Part shown: in pieces, positions 18,569 through 27,307 of the stretch
Layout of the letters: each line of letters begins with the position of its first letter
Numbering within the stretch: the stretch's first letter is position 1
Origin: Desmospora activa DSM 45169
GTDB lineage: Bacteria > Bacillota > Bacilli > Thermoactinomycetales > DSM-45169
Direction of reading: 5' to 3'
Assembly (NCBI RefSeq): GCF_003046315.1
Contig: NZ_PZZP01000001.1
Location: 682,001-746,000, forward strand
Length of the DNA: 64,000 nt
Program-made: the position numbers and the translations under genes
Notes under the pieces: generated by a model
Seen by the model: only the letters and a program-made list of their open reading frames with translations
The model's database searches: none
What the model was told of the DNA's origin: nothing

Positions 18569-19663
18569 TTGATTGATCAGGGTAAGATCGGATCGCGCCA
18601 ATTGGCAGTGCTGGTGTTTCTGTTTACTGCCGGAAGCTCTGTGCTGCTATCACCGCCAGCGGTGGCGGCAGTGGCGAAACAAGATGCCTGGATCGCCACG
18701 TTAGTAGCGATCGCAATAGGGGTGTTGGTGGTTCTCCTGTATGAGCGATTGGGTGCGCAGTATCCCGGTATGACCCCGGCTGAATTGAATGAACGAATCT
18801 TTGGCAAATGGTTGGGAAAGGGTATCTCATTGCTCTTTTTCACCTTTTCTTTTTTGTTGGCTGCGCTCGTGTTGCGCGATATCGGAGATTTTATGGTAAC
18901 CCAGTTGCTGCCGGAAACCCCGATCAGCGTGATTCATCTCCTTTTTTTGCTGGTGGTGGTTATGGGCATCCAGATGGGATTGGAGCCGCTCGCCCGTGCG
19001 GCGGAGATTTTTTTCCCCATCGTGCTCACACTGTTTATCATTCTGCTAGTCCTGATTATCCCAGAGCTGCAATGGGATCGGATGCTTCCCATCTTGGCGG
19101 ACGGATGGAGGCCGATCTTTCAGGGAGCATATGTGCAGTTGTCGATTCCCTATATGGAATTGGTGGTCTTTTTGATGGTGCTTCCCTATGTGAAAAGGCC
19201 GGAAAGAGCCAAACGGGCCTTTATAATCGGGGCGTTTTGGGGTGGGGTGCTGTTGTTGGTATTGACGGAAGCGACTGTTTTGACTCTAGGGAACGAACTA
19301 TCATCCCTCCAACCCTATCCCACTTTTACGATGGCCAAAACGATTAATGTAGGCGATTTTGTACAGCGGATTGAGGCTATTCTCGGGATTTTATGGTTTT
19401 TGACGATCTTTGTGAAAATGGCGGTCTGTTTTTATGCCTCTGTGCTCGGAATGGCTCAAACCTTTCGCCTACAAACCTATCGTCCATTGGTGTATCCATT
19501 GGCGCTGATCTTATTTGTGTTGGCTTTGGTGGTAAGTCCCAACGCGGTTCATTTTAAAGCGTTTACGATTCAAACATGGCCGTTATACGCGCTGACGTTT
19601 GGGTTGGTTCTTCCCCTTTTGCAGTTTGGGGTAGCAGTCCTACGAAAAAAGATGACTTCATGA
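18569..19663 (+). CDS. gerKB: Spore germinant receptor subunit B (GerB/GerKB family, APC superfamily)
   Basis: Integral membrane subunit with about ten hydrophobic segments, related to amino acid permeases and thought to bind the germinant. The start is characteristic (KIGSRQLAVLVFLFTAGSS, then SPPAVAAVAKQDAWIA). It starts with TTG, 8 bases after GAAGGGG. The length of 364 is typical. It completes the receptor operon. Confidence 0.92.
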   Translation: MIDQGKIGSRQLAVLVFLFTAGSSVLLSPPAVAAVAKQDAWIATLVAIAIGVLVVLLYERLGAQYPGMTPAELNERIFGKWLGKGISLLFFTFSFLLAALVLRDIGDFMVTQLLPETPISVIHLLFLLVVVMGIQMGLEPLARAAEIFFPIVLTLFIILLVLIIPELQWDRMLPILADGWRPIFQGAYVQLSIPYMELVVFLMVLPYVKRPERAKRAFIIGAFWGGVLLLVLTEATVLTLGNELSSLQPYPTFTMAKTINVGDFVQRIEAILGILWFLTIFVKMAVCFYASVLGMAQTFRLQTYRPLVYPLALILFVLALVVSPNAVHFKAFTIQTWPLYALTFGLVLPLLQFGVAVLRKKMTS

Positions 19664-19677
19664 ACTGAGATGCCTCA

Positions 19678-19686
19678 TGATACAAT
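19678..19686 (+). promoter_or_regulatory. Possible polA promoter (extended -10)
   Basis: TGATACAAT, an extended -10 element, lies 69 bases before the polA ATG. No clear -35 is present in the end of the germination gene. Confidence 0.4.
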
Positions 19687-19754
19687 GAAATCAAGCGATA
19701 GAGAAAAATTTATTTAAGGGATCGGAAACGGAAATATCGAAGATGGAGGCCCCC

Positions 19755-22400
19755 ATGGACAAATTGGTGTTGATTGATGGAAACAGTATCGCCTTTCGCG
19801 CTTTTTATGCGTTGCCGCTGTTGACCAACTCCAGCGGAACTTATACCAACGCCGCTTACGGCTTTACTATGATGTTGATGAAAGTGTTGGAAGAGGAGAA
19901 GCCGAGTCATGTGCTGGTGGCATTTGATGCGGGCAGGACGACCTTTCGCCATGATACCTATCAAGAATATAAAGGGACACGGGATAAAACGCCGGGGGAA
20001 CTGTCGGAACAGTTGCCCTTGATCAAAGAGGTGCTGGATGCTTTTGGGGTGCGCCACTTTGAATTGGATCGTTATGAGGCGGATGATATTATTGGCACAC
20101 TGGCGAAACAGGGGGATGCCGACGGGATGGCGGTAAGGATCGTCACCGGAGATAAGGACTTGTTGCAGTTGGTGACGGATCGGATCAGCATTCTGATGAC
20201 CCGTAAAGGGGTGACCGATGCGGAACGGTACGATAAGCAGGCGATTCGGGATAAATACGGTTTGCAACCGGAACAAATCGTCGATCTAAAGGGACTGATG
20301 GGTGACAACTCCGATAACATTCCCGGTATTCCCGGTGTTGGGGAAAAAACGGCGCTCAAACTGCTACATCAGTTTGAAACGGTTGAGGGAGTATTGGATC
20401 ATATTGCCGATCTACCGGGAAAGAAGTTAAAAGAACGGGTGGAGGAGCACCAGGAACAGGCGCGTTTAAGCAAAGAACTGGCTACGATTTATTGCGAGGT
20501 GCCATTGGATTTTTCCTTGCAGGATCTGGCCTATCGCGACATTGAGCGAAACCGGGTAGCTCCAGTTTTTAAACGGCTGGAGTTTAAGACCTTGTTGGAC
20601 CGGATACAGACGGATGAGCCGCAACAAGAAGCGAAAAAAACGAAGGATGTCCCGTATCGTCAGGTAACCAACGATAACGCTCATCAATGGGAGTCCTTGT
20701 TGGAAGCAGATGAACTGGCGCTGTTTGTAGAAAAGACCGCTCCCAATTATCATCGGGCTGATGTACTGGGGATCGCCCTTTCCGACGGAGAGGAGCAGCT
20801 GTATGTACCTTTGGAAACGGCGAAGGAATGGAAAGCGTTAACGGACTGGTTGGCGGATGAAAACAAGAAAAAGATCGCCTATGATATCAAGGGAACCCAG
20901 ATCGCTCTCCGTCGTCACGGCTTAGCATCGGCGGGGTACGATTTTGATGTGCTGTTGGCTTCCTATGTGATCAATGCCTCGGAATCGGGCCATGAGCTGA
21001 GCGATATCGTGGAACGGAAGCTGGATGGATCGCTGCCCGAGGATGATGCCGTTTATGGCAAAGGAGCCAAACGGAAGCAACTAGAAGGAGAAGAGCTGGC
21101 TGCCCACTTGGCGAACAAGGTTCATGCGCTGACTTCATTAAAGCCGGTGCTGGATGATGAACTGCGCACCTATCAGCTGGATGCGCTCTTTTACGACTTG
21201 GAGATGCCGGTGACGCATGTGTTGACGGAGATGGAATGGATCGGTGTCAAGGTGGATAAACGGCAATTACGCGCGTTAGGCGATGAGCTACAGGAACGGT
21301 TAAACGAGCTGACCACAACCATTTACCAATTGGCAGGGACGGAGTTTAACATTAATTCTCCCAAACAACTGGGTGAGATTTTGTTTGATAAGCTGGGTTT
21401 GCCCGTCTTAAAAAAGACCAAGACCGGCTACTCCACCAGTGCCGATGTATTGGAGCGGTTGGCGCCGCAACATGAGGTTGTGGAGCAGATTTTGCACTAT
21501 CGCCAAGTAGGAAAGCTGATCTCCACCTATGTAGAGGGACTGCTGAAGGAGATGACGGCGGCGGAGGACAAAATCCACACCCGCTTTCAACAGGCGACCA
21601 CTGCTACCGGTCGGCTTTCCAGCACCGATCCCAACCTGCAAAACATCCCCATCCGCTTGGAAGAAGGGCGGCGCATCCGCCAGGTGTTCGTTCCTGCGGA
21701 ACCGGAGTGGGTGATCGTTTCCGCTGACTACTCCCAGATTGAATTGCGCGTACTGGCCCATCTATCACAAGATGAAGGCTTGATGGAAGCATTCGCCAAA
21801 GGGATGGATGTGCACACCAAGACGGCGATGGATGTATTTGGAGTGGATGCTGAGGGGGTGACTTCCCTGATGCGGCGTCACGCCAAGGCGGTCAACTTTG
21901 GGATTGTGTACGGTATCAGCGATTACGGATTATCCCAAAGCCTCAATATTACCCGCAAAGAGGCGGCGGCTTTTATTGAGCGATATTTTGCAAGTTATCC
22001 CGGTGTGAAGCAATATATGGATGATGTTATCCGTCAAGCCAAAACCGAAGGTTATGTGACAACGATGTTGCACCGGCGCCGCTATCTGCCGGATATTAAC
22101 TCCCGTAACTACAATCTACGCAGCTTTGCCGAACGGACGGCGATGAATACCCCGATTCAGGGATCGGCGGCAGACATCATCAAACAGGCGATGGTGGAGA
22201 TGCAACGGGTGTTGCAGGTAGAGGGGCTAAACTCTCGCCTGTTGCTTCAGGTTCACGATGAGCTAATCTTTGAAGCGCCGCAGACAGAGGTCGATGTATT
22301 GTCAGAGCGGGTAGTGCAAGTGATGGAAGGGGCGGTGGAATTGTCCGTTCCGCTGAAGGTGGATGTCAGCGCAGGTAAGACTTGGTACGAAGCAAAATAG
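19755..22400 (+). CDS. polA: DNA polymerase I
   Basis: Repair polymerase that also removes Okazaki primers. The N-terminal 5'-3' exonuclease (residues 1-290) has LIDGNSIAFRAFYALP, ADDIIGTLAK and GDNSDNIPGIPGVGEKTA. The polymerase motifs are intact: A DYSQIELRVLAHLS, B RRHAKAVNFGIVYGIS, C QVHDELIFEAP. In the middle domain the catalytic DxE of the 3'-5' exonuclease is absent (LALFVEKTAP at that place), so proofreading is probably lost, as in Geobacillus Pol I. The ATG at 19755 has GGAGG 5 bases upstream and is preferred to 19743. Confidence 0.96.
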   Translation: MDKLVLIDGNSIAFRAFYALPLLTNSSGTYTNAAYGFTMMLMKVLEEEKPSHVLVAFDAGRTTFRHDTYQEYKGTRDKTPGELSEQLPLIKEVLDAFGVRHFELDRYEADDIIGTLAKQGDADGMAVRIVTGDKDLLQLVTDRISILMTRKGVTDAERYDKQAIRDKYGLQPEQIVDLKGLMGDNSDNIPGIPGVGEKTALKLLHQFETVEGVLDHIADLPGKKLKERVEEHQEQARLSKELATIYCEVPLDFSLQDLAYRDIERNRVAPVFKRLEFKTLLDRIQTDEPQQEAKKTKDVPYRQVTNDNAHQWESLLEADELALFVEKTAPNYHRADVLGIALSDGEEQLYVPLETAKEWKALTDWLADENKKKIAYDIKGTQIALRRHGLASAGYDFDVLLASYVINASESGHELSDIVERKLDGSLPEDDAVYGKGAKRKQLEGEELAAHLANKVHALTSLKPVLDDELRTYQLDALFYDLEMPVTHVLTEMEWIGVKVDKRQLRALGDELQERLNELTTTIYQLAGTEFNINSPKQLGEILFDKLGLPVLKKTKTGYSTSADVLERLAPQHEVVEQILHYRQVGKLISTYVEGLLKEMTAAEDKIHTRFQQATTATGRLSSTDPNLQNIPIRLEEGRRIRQVFVPAEPEWVIVSADYSQIELRVLAHLSQDEGLMEAFAKGMDVHTKTAMDVFGVDAEGVTSLMRRHAKAVNFGIVYGISDYGLSQSLNITRKEAAAFIERYFASYPGVKQYMDDVIRQAKTEGYVTTMLHRRRYLPDINSRNYNLRSFAERTAMNTPIQGSAADIIKQAMVEMQRVLQVEGLNSRLLLQVHDELIFEAPQTEVDVLSERVVQVMEGAVELSVPLKVDVSAGKTWYEAK

Positions 22401-22424
22401 GAAATAGGCGAAAGGGAGAGCGGC

Positions 22425-23249
22425 ATGCCAGAGTTGCCAGAGGTAGAAACCGTTAAACAAACGTTGGAAGTTTTGATTGTGGGGAAAACGATCGAAGAAG
22501 TAACCGTCGATTTACCGCGAATTATACAGGAACCTCCAGACCCGGCGCTGTTCCGGGAGCTATTGAGGGGTCGAACCGTGACGGGGGTTGGGCGTCGCGG
22601 AAAGTTTTTGCGCATCTTTCTCGATCCGTGGGTGCTGGTCTCCCATTTGCGGATGGAAGGGCGTTATTCCGTAACTTCGAAGGATGAATCGATTGCCAAA
22701 CATACCCATGTGCGGTTTCGGTTTATGGATGGCACCGAGCTGCGTTATAACGATGTACGCCAATTTGGTACCATGCACTTATACCGGCGGGGAGAAGATT
22801 TAAAACGTCCACCGTTGAACAAACTGGGCCCAGAACCCTTGTCCGATGAGTTTACCGTGGAGGTTTTGCGGGAGCGGTTGGCGAAGCGCAAAGCCGCTGT
22901 GAAAGCAGTGCTCTTAAATCAGGCGGTGGTGAGCGGACTGGGTAATATTTATGTGGATGAAGCGCTGTTTGCGGCGGGGATTCATCCGGAGCGATCGGTG
23001 CAAGATTTGACGGAAGAGGAGACGAAACAGCTTTATGCCGCAATCCGTTCTACTTTGCAAAAGGCGGTGGAAGCCGGGGGCTCCTCTGTCCGTTCCTATG
23101 TAAACGGCAACGGTGAGATGGGGATGTTTCAACTTCAGATTCAAGTGTATGGCCGCAAGGGGGAAGCTTGTCACCGTTGTGGAGAGCCGATTCAGAAAAC
23201 AGTAGTGGCGGGAAGGGGGACACACTTCTGTTCCCTTTGCCAACGCTGA
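22425..23249 (+). CDS. mutM: Formamidopyrimidine-DNA glycosylase (Fpg)
   Basis: Base-excision enzyme for 8-oxoguanine and FaPy lesions, with beta/delta-lyase activity. The catalytic N-terminus PELPEVETV (Pro2, Glu3) is intact. The H2TH segment contains LLNQAVVSGLGNIYVDEALF, and the C-terminal zinc finger has two CxxC pairs (CHRCGEP…FCSLCQ). GAAAGGGAGAG precedes the ATG. polA-mutM-ytaF-coaE is a conserved order in Bacillales. Confidence 0.97.
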   Translation: MPELPEVETVKQTLEVLIVGKTIEEVTVDLPRIIQEPPDPALFRELLRGRTVTGVGRRGKFLRIFLDPWVLVSHLRMEGRYSVTSKDESIAKHTHVRFRFMDGTELRYNDVRQFGTMHLYRRGEDLKRPPLNKLGPEPLSDEFTVEVLRERLAKRKAAVKAVLLNQAVVSGLGNIYVDEALFAAGIHPERSVQDLTEEETKQLYAAIRSTLQKAVEAGGSSVRSYVNGNGEMGMFQLQIQVYGRKGEACHRCGEPIQKTVVAGRGTHFCSLCQR

Positions 23250-23325
23250 GGGAAGATCACACATCCGCTTCCGTTCCTTCATAGAATGGGATATCTGTTT
23301 TTCCGTCTGGAAGGAGTGGACACCG

Positions 23326-23994
23326 ATGTGGACCGGGTTTTCGCTTTTATTATTGGCTGTCGCCCTCAGTTTGGATAGCTTTGGAGCAGGTATCACCTAT
23401 GGATTGCGCCAAATTCGGATTCCCATTCTTTCCATTGTCATTATCGCCCTCTGTTCTGGGTGTATGATCGTCCTCTCCATGATGGCCGGGCAATGGTTGT
23501 CTCGTTGGCTCTCACCAGAAGTATCGGATGGGATGGGGGCCGGCATTATGATTGGCATCGGTCTGTTCGCTTTGTGGAATGCTTCCCGCAAAAAAACAGA
23601 AACGGATAAAAAAGATCCGATCGAAGCGAGCATGGGTGAAAAAGCGAATCAGCGTGTGTTTACGCTGGAATTTCGTACATTGGGCTATGTGGTACAAATC
23701 TTAAAAACCCCGACGGCGGCGGATATGGATCGCTCCGGCACCATTAGCCCAGTGGAGGCGGTCATGTTGGGGTTGGCTTTATCCCTGGATGCCTTTGGAG
23801 CGGGATTTGGAGCGGCATTACTCGGCTTTTCTCCATGGCTGACAGCGGTGATGATTGCGGTGGTTAATTCATTGTTTCTGATTGCGGGGATGCGAGCGGG
23901 CTTCCGTCTTTATCAATTGCAGTGGGCGCGGACAGCCGCCTATTTACCTGGTATTTTGTTGATGGGGATCGGCGTTAGTCGCCTCTTTTTGTAG
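23326..23994 (+). CDS. ytaF: Sporulation membrane protein YtaF
   Basis: Six-helix membrane protein of the MntP-like family, built from two similar halves (LAVALSLDSFGAGITYGL near residue 6 and LGLALSLDAFGAGFGAALL near 146) with conserved Asp residues in the first helix of each half. YtaF is a sporulation protein of unknown biochemical role. GGAAGGAG precedes the ATG. It lies in the conserved mutM-ytaF-coaE block. Confidence 0.92.
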   Translation: MWTGFSLLLLAVALSLDSFGAGITYGLRQIRIPILSIVIIALCSGCMIVLSMMAGQWLSRWLSPEVSDGMGAGIMIGIGLFALWNASRKKTETDKKDPIEASMGEKANQRVFTLEFRTLGYVVQILKTPTAADMDRSGTISPVEAVMLGLALSLDAFGAGFGAALLGFSPWLTAVMIAVVNSLFLIAGMRAGFRLYQLQWARTAAYLPGILLMGIGVSRLFL

Positions 23995-24021
23995 GATAAC
24001 CAGTCGGAGGGAGTGCCAGCG

Positions 24022-24636
24022 GTGATTGTAGGGTTGACCGGAGGGATCGCCACAGGTAAAAGTACCGTTTCTCGTATGCTAAAAGAACGGGGAGCCGCCA
24101 TCGTCGATGCGGATCGGGTGGCGCGACAAGTGGTGGAGCCGGGTACAGAAGGGAGCTCCCAGATTCGCGAGCGCTTTGGTGCAGCCGTCTTCCGGTCGGA
24201 CGGCAGCTTGGATCGTCAGGCGTTGGGGCGGCTCGTTTTTGCAGATAAAAAGGCGCGCCTCGATTTGAACCGGCTGCTCCATCCTTTGATCATTCGCCGG
24301 ATGGAAGCGGAGACAAACCACTTACAGGCGGATGGTTTTCACCGTATCATTGTATGGGACGTGCCCCTGCTTATCGAAGAGAAGATGACGAATCTGGTGG
24401 AAGTTGTGATTGTGGTATACATACCGGTTGAAGAGCAAAAAATGCGTTTGACCCAACGAGATGGAATCAGCATCGAAGAAGCCTGCTCCCGGATAGCAGC
24501 TCAGATGCCCATAGAGGAAAAAAAACCGTTCGCCGACGCACTGATCGATAATTCGGGTACGTTGGCGGAAACAGAAAGACAGGTGGATGCGCTATGGCAA
24601 ATACTCGTCTCGAAAAATGGATCCGTCCGGCCATAG
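24022..24636 (+). CDS. coaE: Dephospho-CoA kinase
   Basis: Last step of coenzyme A synthesis: ATP-dependent 3'-phosphorylation of dephospho-CoA. P-loop GLTGGIATGKST at residues 4-15, then a DADRVARQVVEPG motif and VWDVPLLIEE. The GTG at 24022 is chosen since GGAGG lies 11 bases upstream; the GTG at 24013 is only 2 bases from it. Its 3' end overlaps the next gene by 43 bases. Confidence 0.94.
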   Translation: MIVGLTGGIATGKSTVSRMLKERGAAIVDADRVARQVVEPGTEGSSQIRERFGAAVFRSDGSLDRQALGRLVFADKKARLDLNRLLHPLIIRRMEAETNHLQADGFHRIIVWDVPLLIEEKMTNLVEVVIVVYIPVEEQKMRLTQRDGISIEEACSRIAAQMPIEEKKPFADALIDNSGTLAETERQVDALWQILVSKNGSVRP

Positions 24637-25229
24637 ACGCCCTCCCTTCCATGCGGAAATTGATGCTCGCTATAATCTTGCTGTTGATTTTTTTGATGGT
24701 GGCGACACCGTTATTCAATAAATGGATGTACCCGTTGGATTACGAAGAACAGATTTTATACAGCTCTGATGCAACGGGAGCAGACCCTTTTTTAGTGATG
24801 GCGATCATTCGGGTGGAGAGTAAATTTAACCCGGAGGTGGAATCTCACGCCGGTGCCCAGGGTTTAATGCAGTTGACACCCAATACCGTCGACTGGGTGG
24901 TGAAGCGGGGGCAATTTTCGCCTGCGTTTAAGGAGTCCGTCCATGATCCCGCCATCAACATCCATATGGGTAGTTGGTATATCTCTGGGCTGATCCGTGA
25001 GTTTGAAGGGAACGAGATCGCCGCCATCGCCGCCTACAACGCCGGTCCGGGCAATGTGAGAAAATGGTTGGAAGAGGAGCGCTGGGACGGAACTAAACAA
25101 AACATCAACCAGATCCCTTTTGGAGAAACACGTCATTATATCCAACGGGTTACTTTTTTTCATGAGCGCTACAGCAAATTGTATTCCCACCTGACCAATA
25201 AACGTAACTCATTTACCTCGCCACAGTAA
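24594..25229 (+). CDS. Membrane-anchored lytic transglycosylase (SLT domain)
   Basis: Peptidoglycan-cleaving enzyme of the Slt70/MltC-type fold. A single N-terminal hydrophobic segment (about residues 22-41) would anchor it outside the membrane. The SLT domain has catalytic Glu in MAIIRVESKFNP (near residue 65), AQGLMQLTPNT, and IAAYNAGPGNVRKWL. It overlaps coaE by 43 bases, suggesting coupled expression. Bacillus relatives carry a similar gene near this locus; a role in spore or cell wall turnover is inference. Confidence 0.9.
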   Translation: MANTRLEKWIRPAIDALPSMRKLMLAIILLLIFLMVATPLFNKWMYPLDYEEQILYSSDATGADPFLVMAIIRVESKFNPEVESHAGAQGLMQLTPNTVDWVVKRGQFSPAFKESVHDPAINIHMGSWYISGLIREFEGNEIAAIAAYNAGPGNVRKWLEEERWDGTKQNINQIPFGETRHYIQRVTFFHERYSKLYSHLTNKRNSFTSPQ

Positions 25230-25230
25230 A

Positions 25231-25255
25231 AGGCCGATCACTCGGTCTTTTTTTT
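25231..25255 (+). terminator. Terminator of the polA-to-transglycosylase block
   Basis: AGGCCGA/TCGGTCT arms (one G-U) with a short loop are followed by eight T. Confidence 0.85.
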
Positions 25256-25288
25256 ATGAACAAATGTGCACATTTCCGTTTCCCTCCA

Positions 25289-25316
25289 TTGCAATATGTG
25301 TCATACTGTTTATAAT
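25289..25316 (+). promoter_or_regulatory. gapB promoter with CcpN-like site
   Basis: TTGCAA (25289-25294) and TATAAT (25311-25316) have a 16-base spacer. The spacer contains TGTGTCATACT (25297-25307), which fits the CcpN operator consensus TRTGHYATAYW at every position. CcpN represses gapB and pckA during glycolysis in B. subtilis, so regulation by a CcpN homologue is plausible. Confidence 0.6.
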
Positions 25317-25361
25317 GATAGAGGGAACTGGTATGTATCATAGAGAGGAAGGGGAGCGATT

Positions 25362-26402
25362 ATGCCGCTTCGAATGGCGATTAATGGTTTTGGACGTATT
25401 GGCCGGATGGTTTTTCGTAAAGCGATTCACGATCCGTCGATCGAGATTGTGGCTGTCAATGCCAGTTATCCGGCAGAAACACTGGCCCATTTGGCCAAAT
25501 ATGATACCATTCACGGCACGGTGGAGGATGAGATCACAGGAGAAGGAAATCAGTTGCTGGTAAACGGCCATGCGATCCAATTGGTTTCTGAACGGGATCC
25601 CGCCCGACTGCCTTGGGCCGATTACAATATTGATGTCGTAGTGGAAGCGACGGGCAAATTTCGCACCAGAGAGCAAGCGGGTCTCCATTTGCAGGCGGGT
25701 GCAAAAAAAGTGGTGATCACGGCGCCGGGAAAAGATGAGGATGCCATGATCGTGATCGGTGTCAATGAGAGTATCTATGATCCCACCCGGCATCATATCG
25801 TCTCCAATGCCAGCTGCACAACCAATTGTCTGGCACCAGTGGTAAAGGTGTTACAGGAGCGTTTCGGAATTGAACAAGGATTGATGACAACGGTCCATGC
25901 ATACACCAACGATCAGAAAAACTTGGACAATCCCCATAAGGATTTACGTCGTGCCCGTGCTTGCGGTCAATCGATCATCCCCACAAAAACGGGAGCAGCT
26001 GCGGCGATCGGCAAAGTATTGCCGGAGTTGGAGGGCAAGCTAAACGGCATCTCCTTACGGGTGCCGACCCCCAATGTTTCGGTGGTAGATCTGGTGGCGG
26101 ATCTAAAACGTGAAGTTACCGTAACGGAGGTAAACGAAGCGCTCAAGCACGCAGCTAAAACGGATTTAAAGGGAGTTCTACAGGTGTGTGATGCTCCTCT
26201 CGTTTCCACCGACTTCAACGGCAACTCCCATTCCGCCATTGTCGACGCCCCTTCCACCATGGTAAACGGAAATCGTCAAGTGAAAGTGTTGGCCTGGTAC
26301 GATAACGAGTGGGGATACTCCTGTCGTGTCGTCGACTTGGTGAAGCGAGTGGGGGAACCTTTATTGGCGACGGAGCATTGGCGTAAAGAAGTGGTGGTTT
26401 AA
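25362..26402 (+). CDS. gapB: Glyceraldehyde-3-phosphate dehydrogenase, gluconeogenic GapB type
   Basis: Interconverts glyceraldehyde-3-phosphate and 1,3-bisphosphoglycerate. NAD(P) fold INGFGRIGRMVFR at the start; catalytic Cys in SNASCTTNCLAPV near residue 153. The segment VNASYPAETLAHLAKYDT, in place of the Asp-containing NAD loop of GapA, marks the GapB subgroup that prefers NADP and works in gluconeogenesis. In Bacillus gapB is followed by speD before nrdR; here no speD is present. Confidence 0.94.
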   Translation: MPLRMAINGFGRIGRMVFRKAIHDPSIEIVAVNASYPAETLAHLAKYDTIHGTVEDEITGEGNQLLVNGHAIQLVSERDPARLPWADYNIDVVVEATGKFRTREQAGLHLQAGAKKVVITAPGKDEDAMIVIGVNESIYDPTRHHIVSNASCTTNCLAPVVKVLQERFGIEQGLMTTVHAYTNDQKNLDNPHKDLRRARACGQSIIPTKTGAAAAIGKVLPELEGKLNGISLRVPTPNVSVVDLVADLKREVTVTEVNEALKHAAKTDLKGVLQVCDAPLVSTDFNGNSHSAIVDAPSTMVNGNRQVKVLAWYDNEWGYSCRVVDLVKRVGEPLLATEHWRKEVVV

Positions 26403-26486
26403 CTTTTTTGTCTCAGAAATCTCCCACTTCTAAAGTGGAGAGATGAATGGAGCTTTACTCGATATCCCCTTTGGGGATTTTTTTTA
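26401..26486 (+). repeat. IS605-end-like hairpin repeat, copy 1 (inverted relative to 44012-44092)
   Basis: The core CTCCCACTTCTAAAGTGGAGAG is a hairpin, and flanking sequence (TCAGAA before; CTCGATATC and TTTGGGGAT after) also matches the reverse complement of 44012-44092 with small differences. Its right end forms an ATCCCC/GGGGAT hairpin plus eight T that acts as the gapB terminator (26464-26486). The architecture resembles right ends of IS200/IS605-type (TnpB) elements; no transposase gene is present. Confidence 0.65.
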
Positions 26487-26594
26487 TGCTGAATCTGTTG
26501 GTCTGTTACCGATCCCAATCACCAGTGTTTCTCGGGATCGCTCCCGGACGTCAAGGGGATTAATCCAAACAGCCTAGCGTACAATACGGTCGGG

Positions 26595-26612
26595 TATGAT
26601 ATATTTATCATA
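26595..26612 (+). promoter_or_regulatory. Perfect dyad upstream of nrdR
   Basis: TATGATA and TATCATA arms (7 bases each) flank a 4-base centre, about 100 bases before the nrdR start. It is a candidate operator; no regulator can be named. Confidence 0.4.
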
Positions 26613-26710
26613 ATCGAACAAGTATCATCCGGATTTCAGGGGCTGAAGAAAGAGAAAGAGCTCATCATACGGGTGTCCCTTGTGGAAAGATTCGGGAGGG
26701 TTTATCAACC

Positions 26711-27172
26711 ATGCGGTGTCCTTTTTGTTACTCCATGGGCAGCAGTCGGGTGCTGGATTCCCGTCCGGCTCATGAAGGAAAATCGATCCGTCGACGACGG
26801 CAATGCGAGGGTTGTGAACGCCGGTTTACCACTTTTGAGATGGTGGAGGAAAAACCTCTTATCGTCATAAAAAAGGACGGCAGCCGCGAAGAATTTAACC
26901 GTGACAAACTGCTGCGAGGCTTGATCCGGGCCTGTGAAAAAAGGCCAGTTCCGATGGAACGATTGGAAAAATTGGTGGATGAGGTTCAGCGAAACTTGCG
27001 TGAACGAAATGAGTCCGAAGTCCCCACCCGTGAAATCGGAGAGATGATTATGGAGCGCCTGGTAGAAGTGGATGAAGTGGCGTATGTTCGATTTGCGTCG
27101 GTATATCGGCAATTTAAAGATATTAATGTATTTGTAAGGGAGTTGGAAGATTTATTGAACCGATCCCGTTAA
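26711..27172 (+). CDS. nrdR: Transcriptional repressor NrdR
   Basis: Represses ribonucleotide reductase genes in response to ATP/dATP. An N-terminal zinc ribbon (MRCPFC … CEGC with [17 protein letters not shown]) is followed by an ATP-cone domain ([19 protein letters not shown] from about residue 49). The length of 153 is standard. It begins the nrdR-dnaB-dnaI group as in Bacillus. Confidence 0.96.
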   Translation: MRCPFCYSMGSSRVLDSRPAHEGKSIRRRRQCEGCERRFTTFEMVEEKPLIVIKKDGSREEFNRDKLLRGLIRACEKRPVPMERLEKLVDEVQRNLRERNESEVPTREIGEMIMERLVEVDEVAYVRFASVYRQFKDINVFVRELEDLLNRSR

Positions 27173-27238
27173 TGGATGAAGGATGAGCTGGGGAGGAGAG
27201 AGAGGAGTATGGGTGGCGAAACCGGGTCAAAATCAAGT

Positions 27239-27267
27239 TTGTCCACGTTCGGTTCTCCTGTTACAAT
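27239..27267 (+). promoter_or_regulatory. Possible dnaB promoter
   Basis: TTGTCC (27239-27244) and TACAAT (27262-27267) with a 17-base spacer lie inside the 5' end of the longer open frame, 41 bases before the preferred dnaB ATG. Confidence 0.45.
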
Positions 27268-27307
27268 AGAAGACCCATCACAGGAGAACGGATCGGGAGG
27301 CTTGCCC

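Noticed and set aside
26403-26710. speD expected between gapB and nrdR
   Set aside because: No SpeD motif or ribosome site is present in any frame; only the repeat, a terminator and a dyad are seen.
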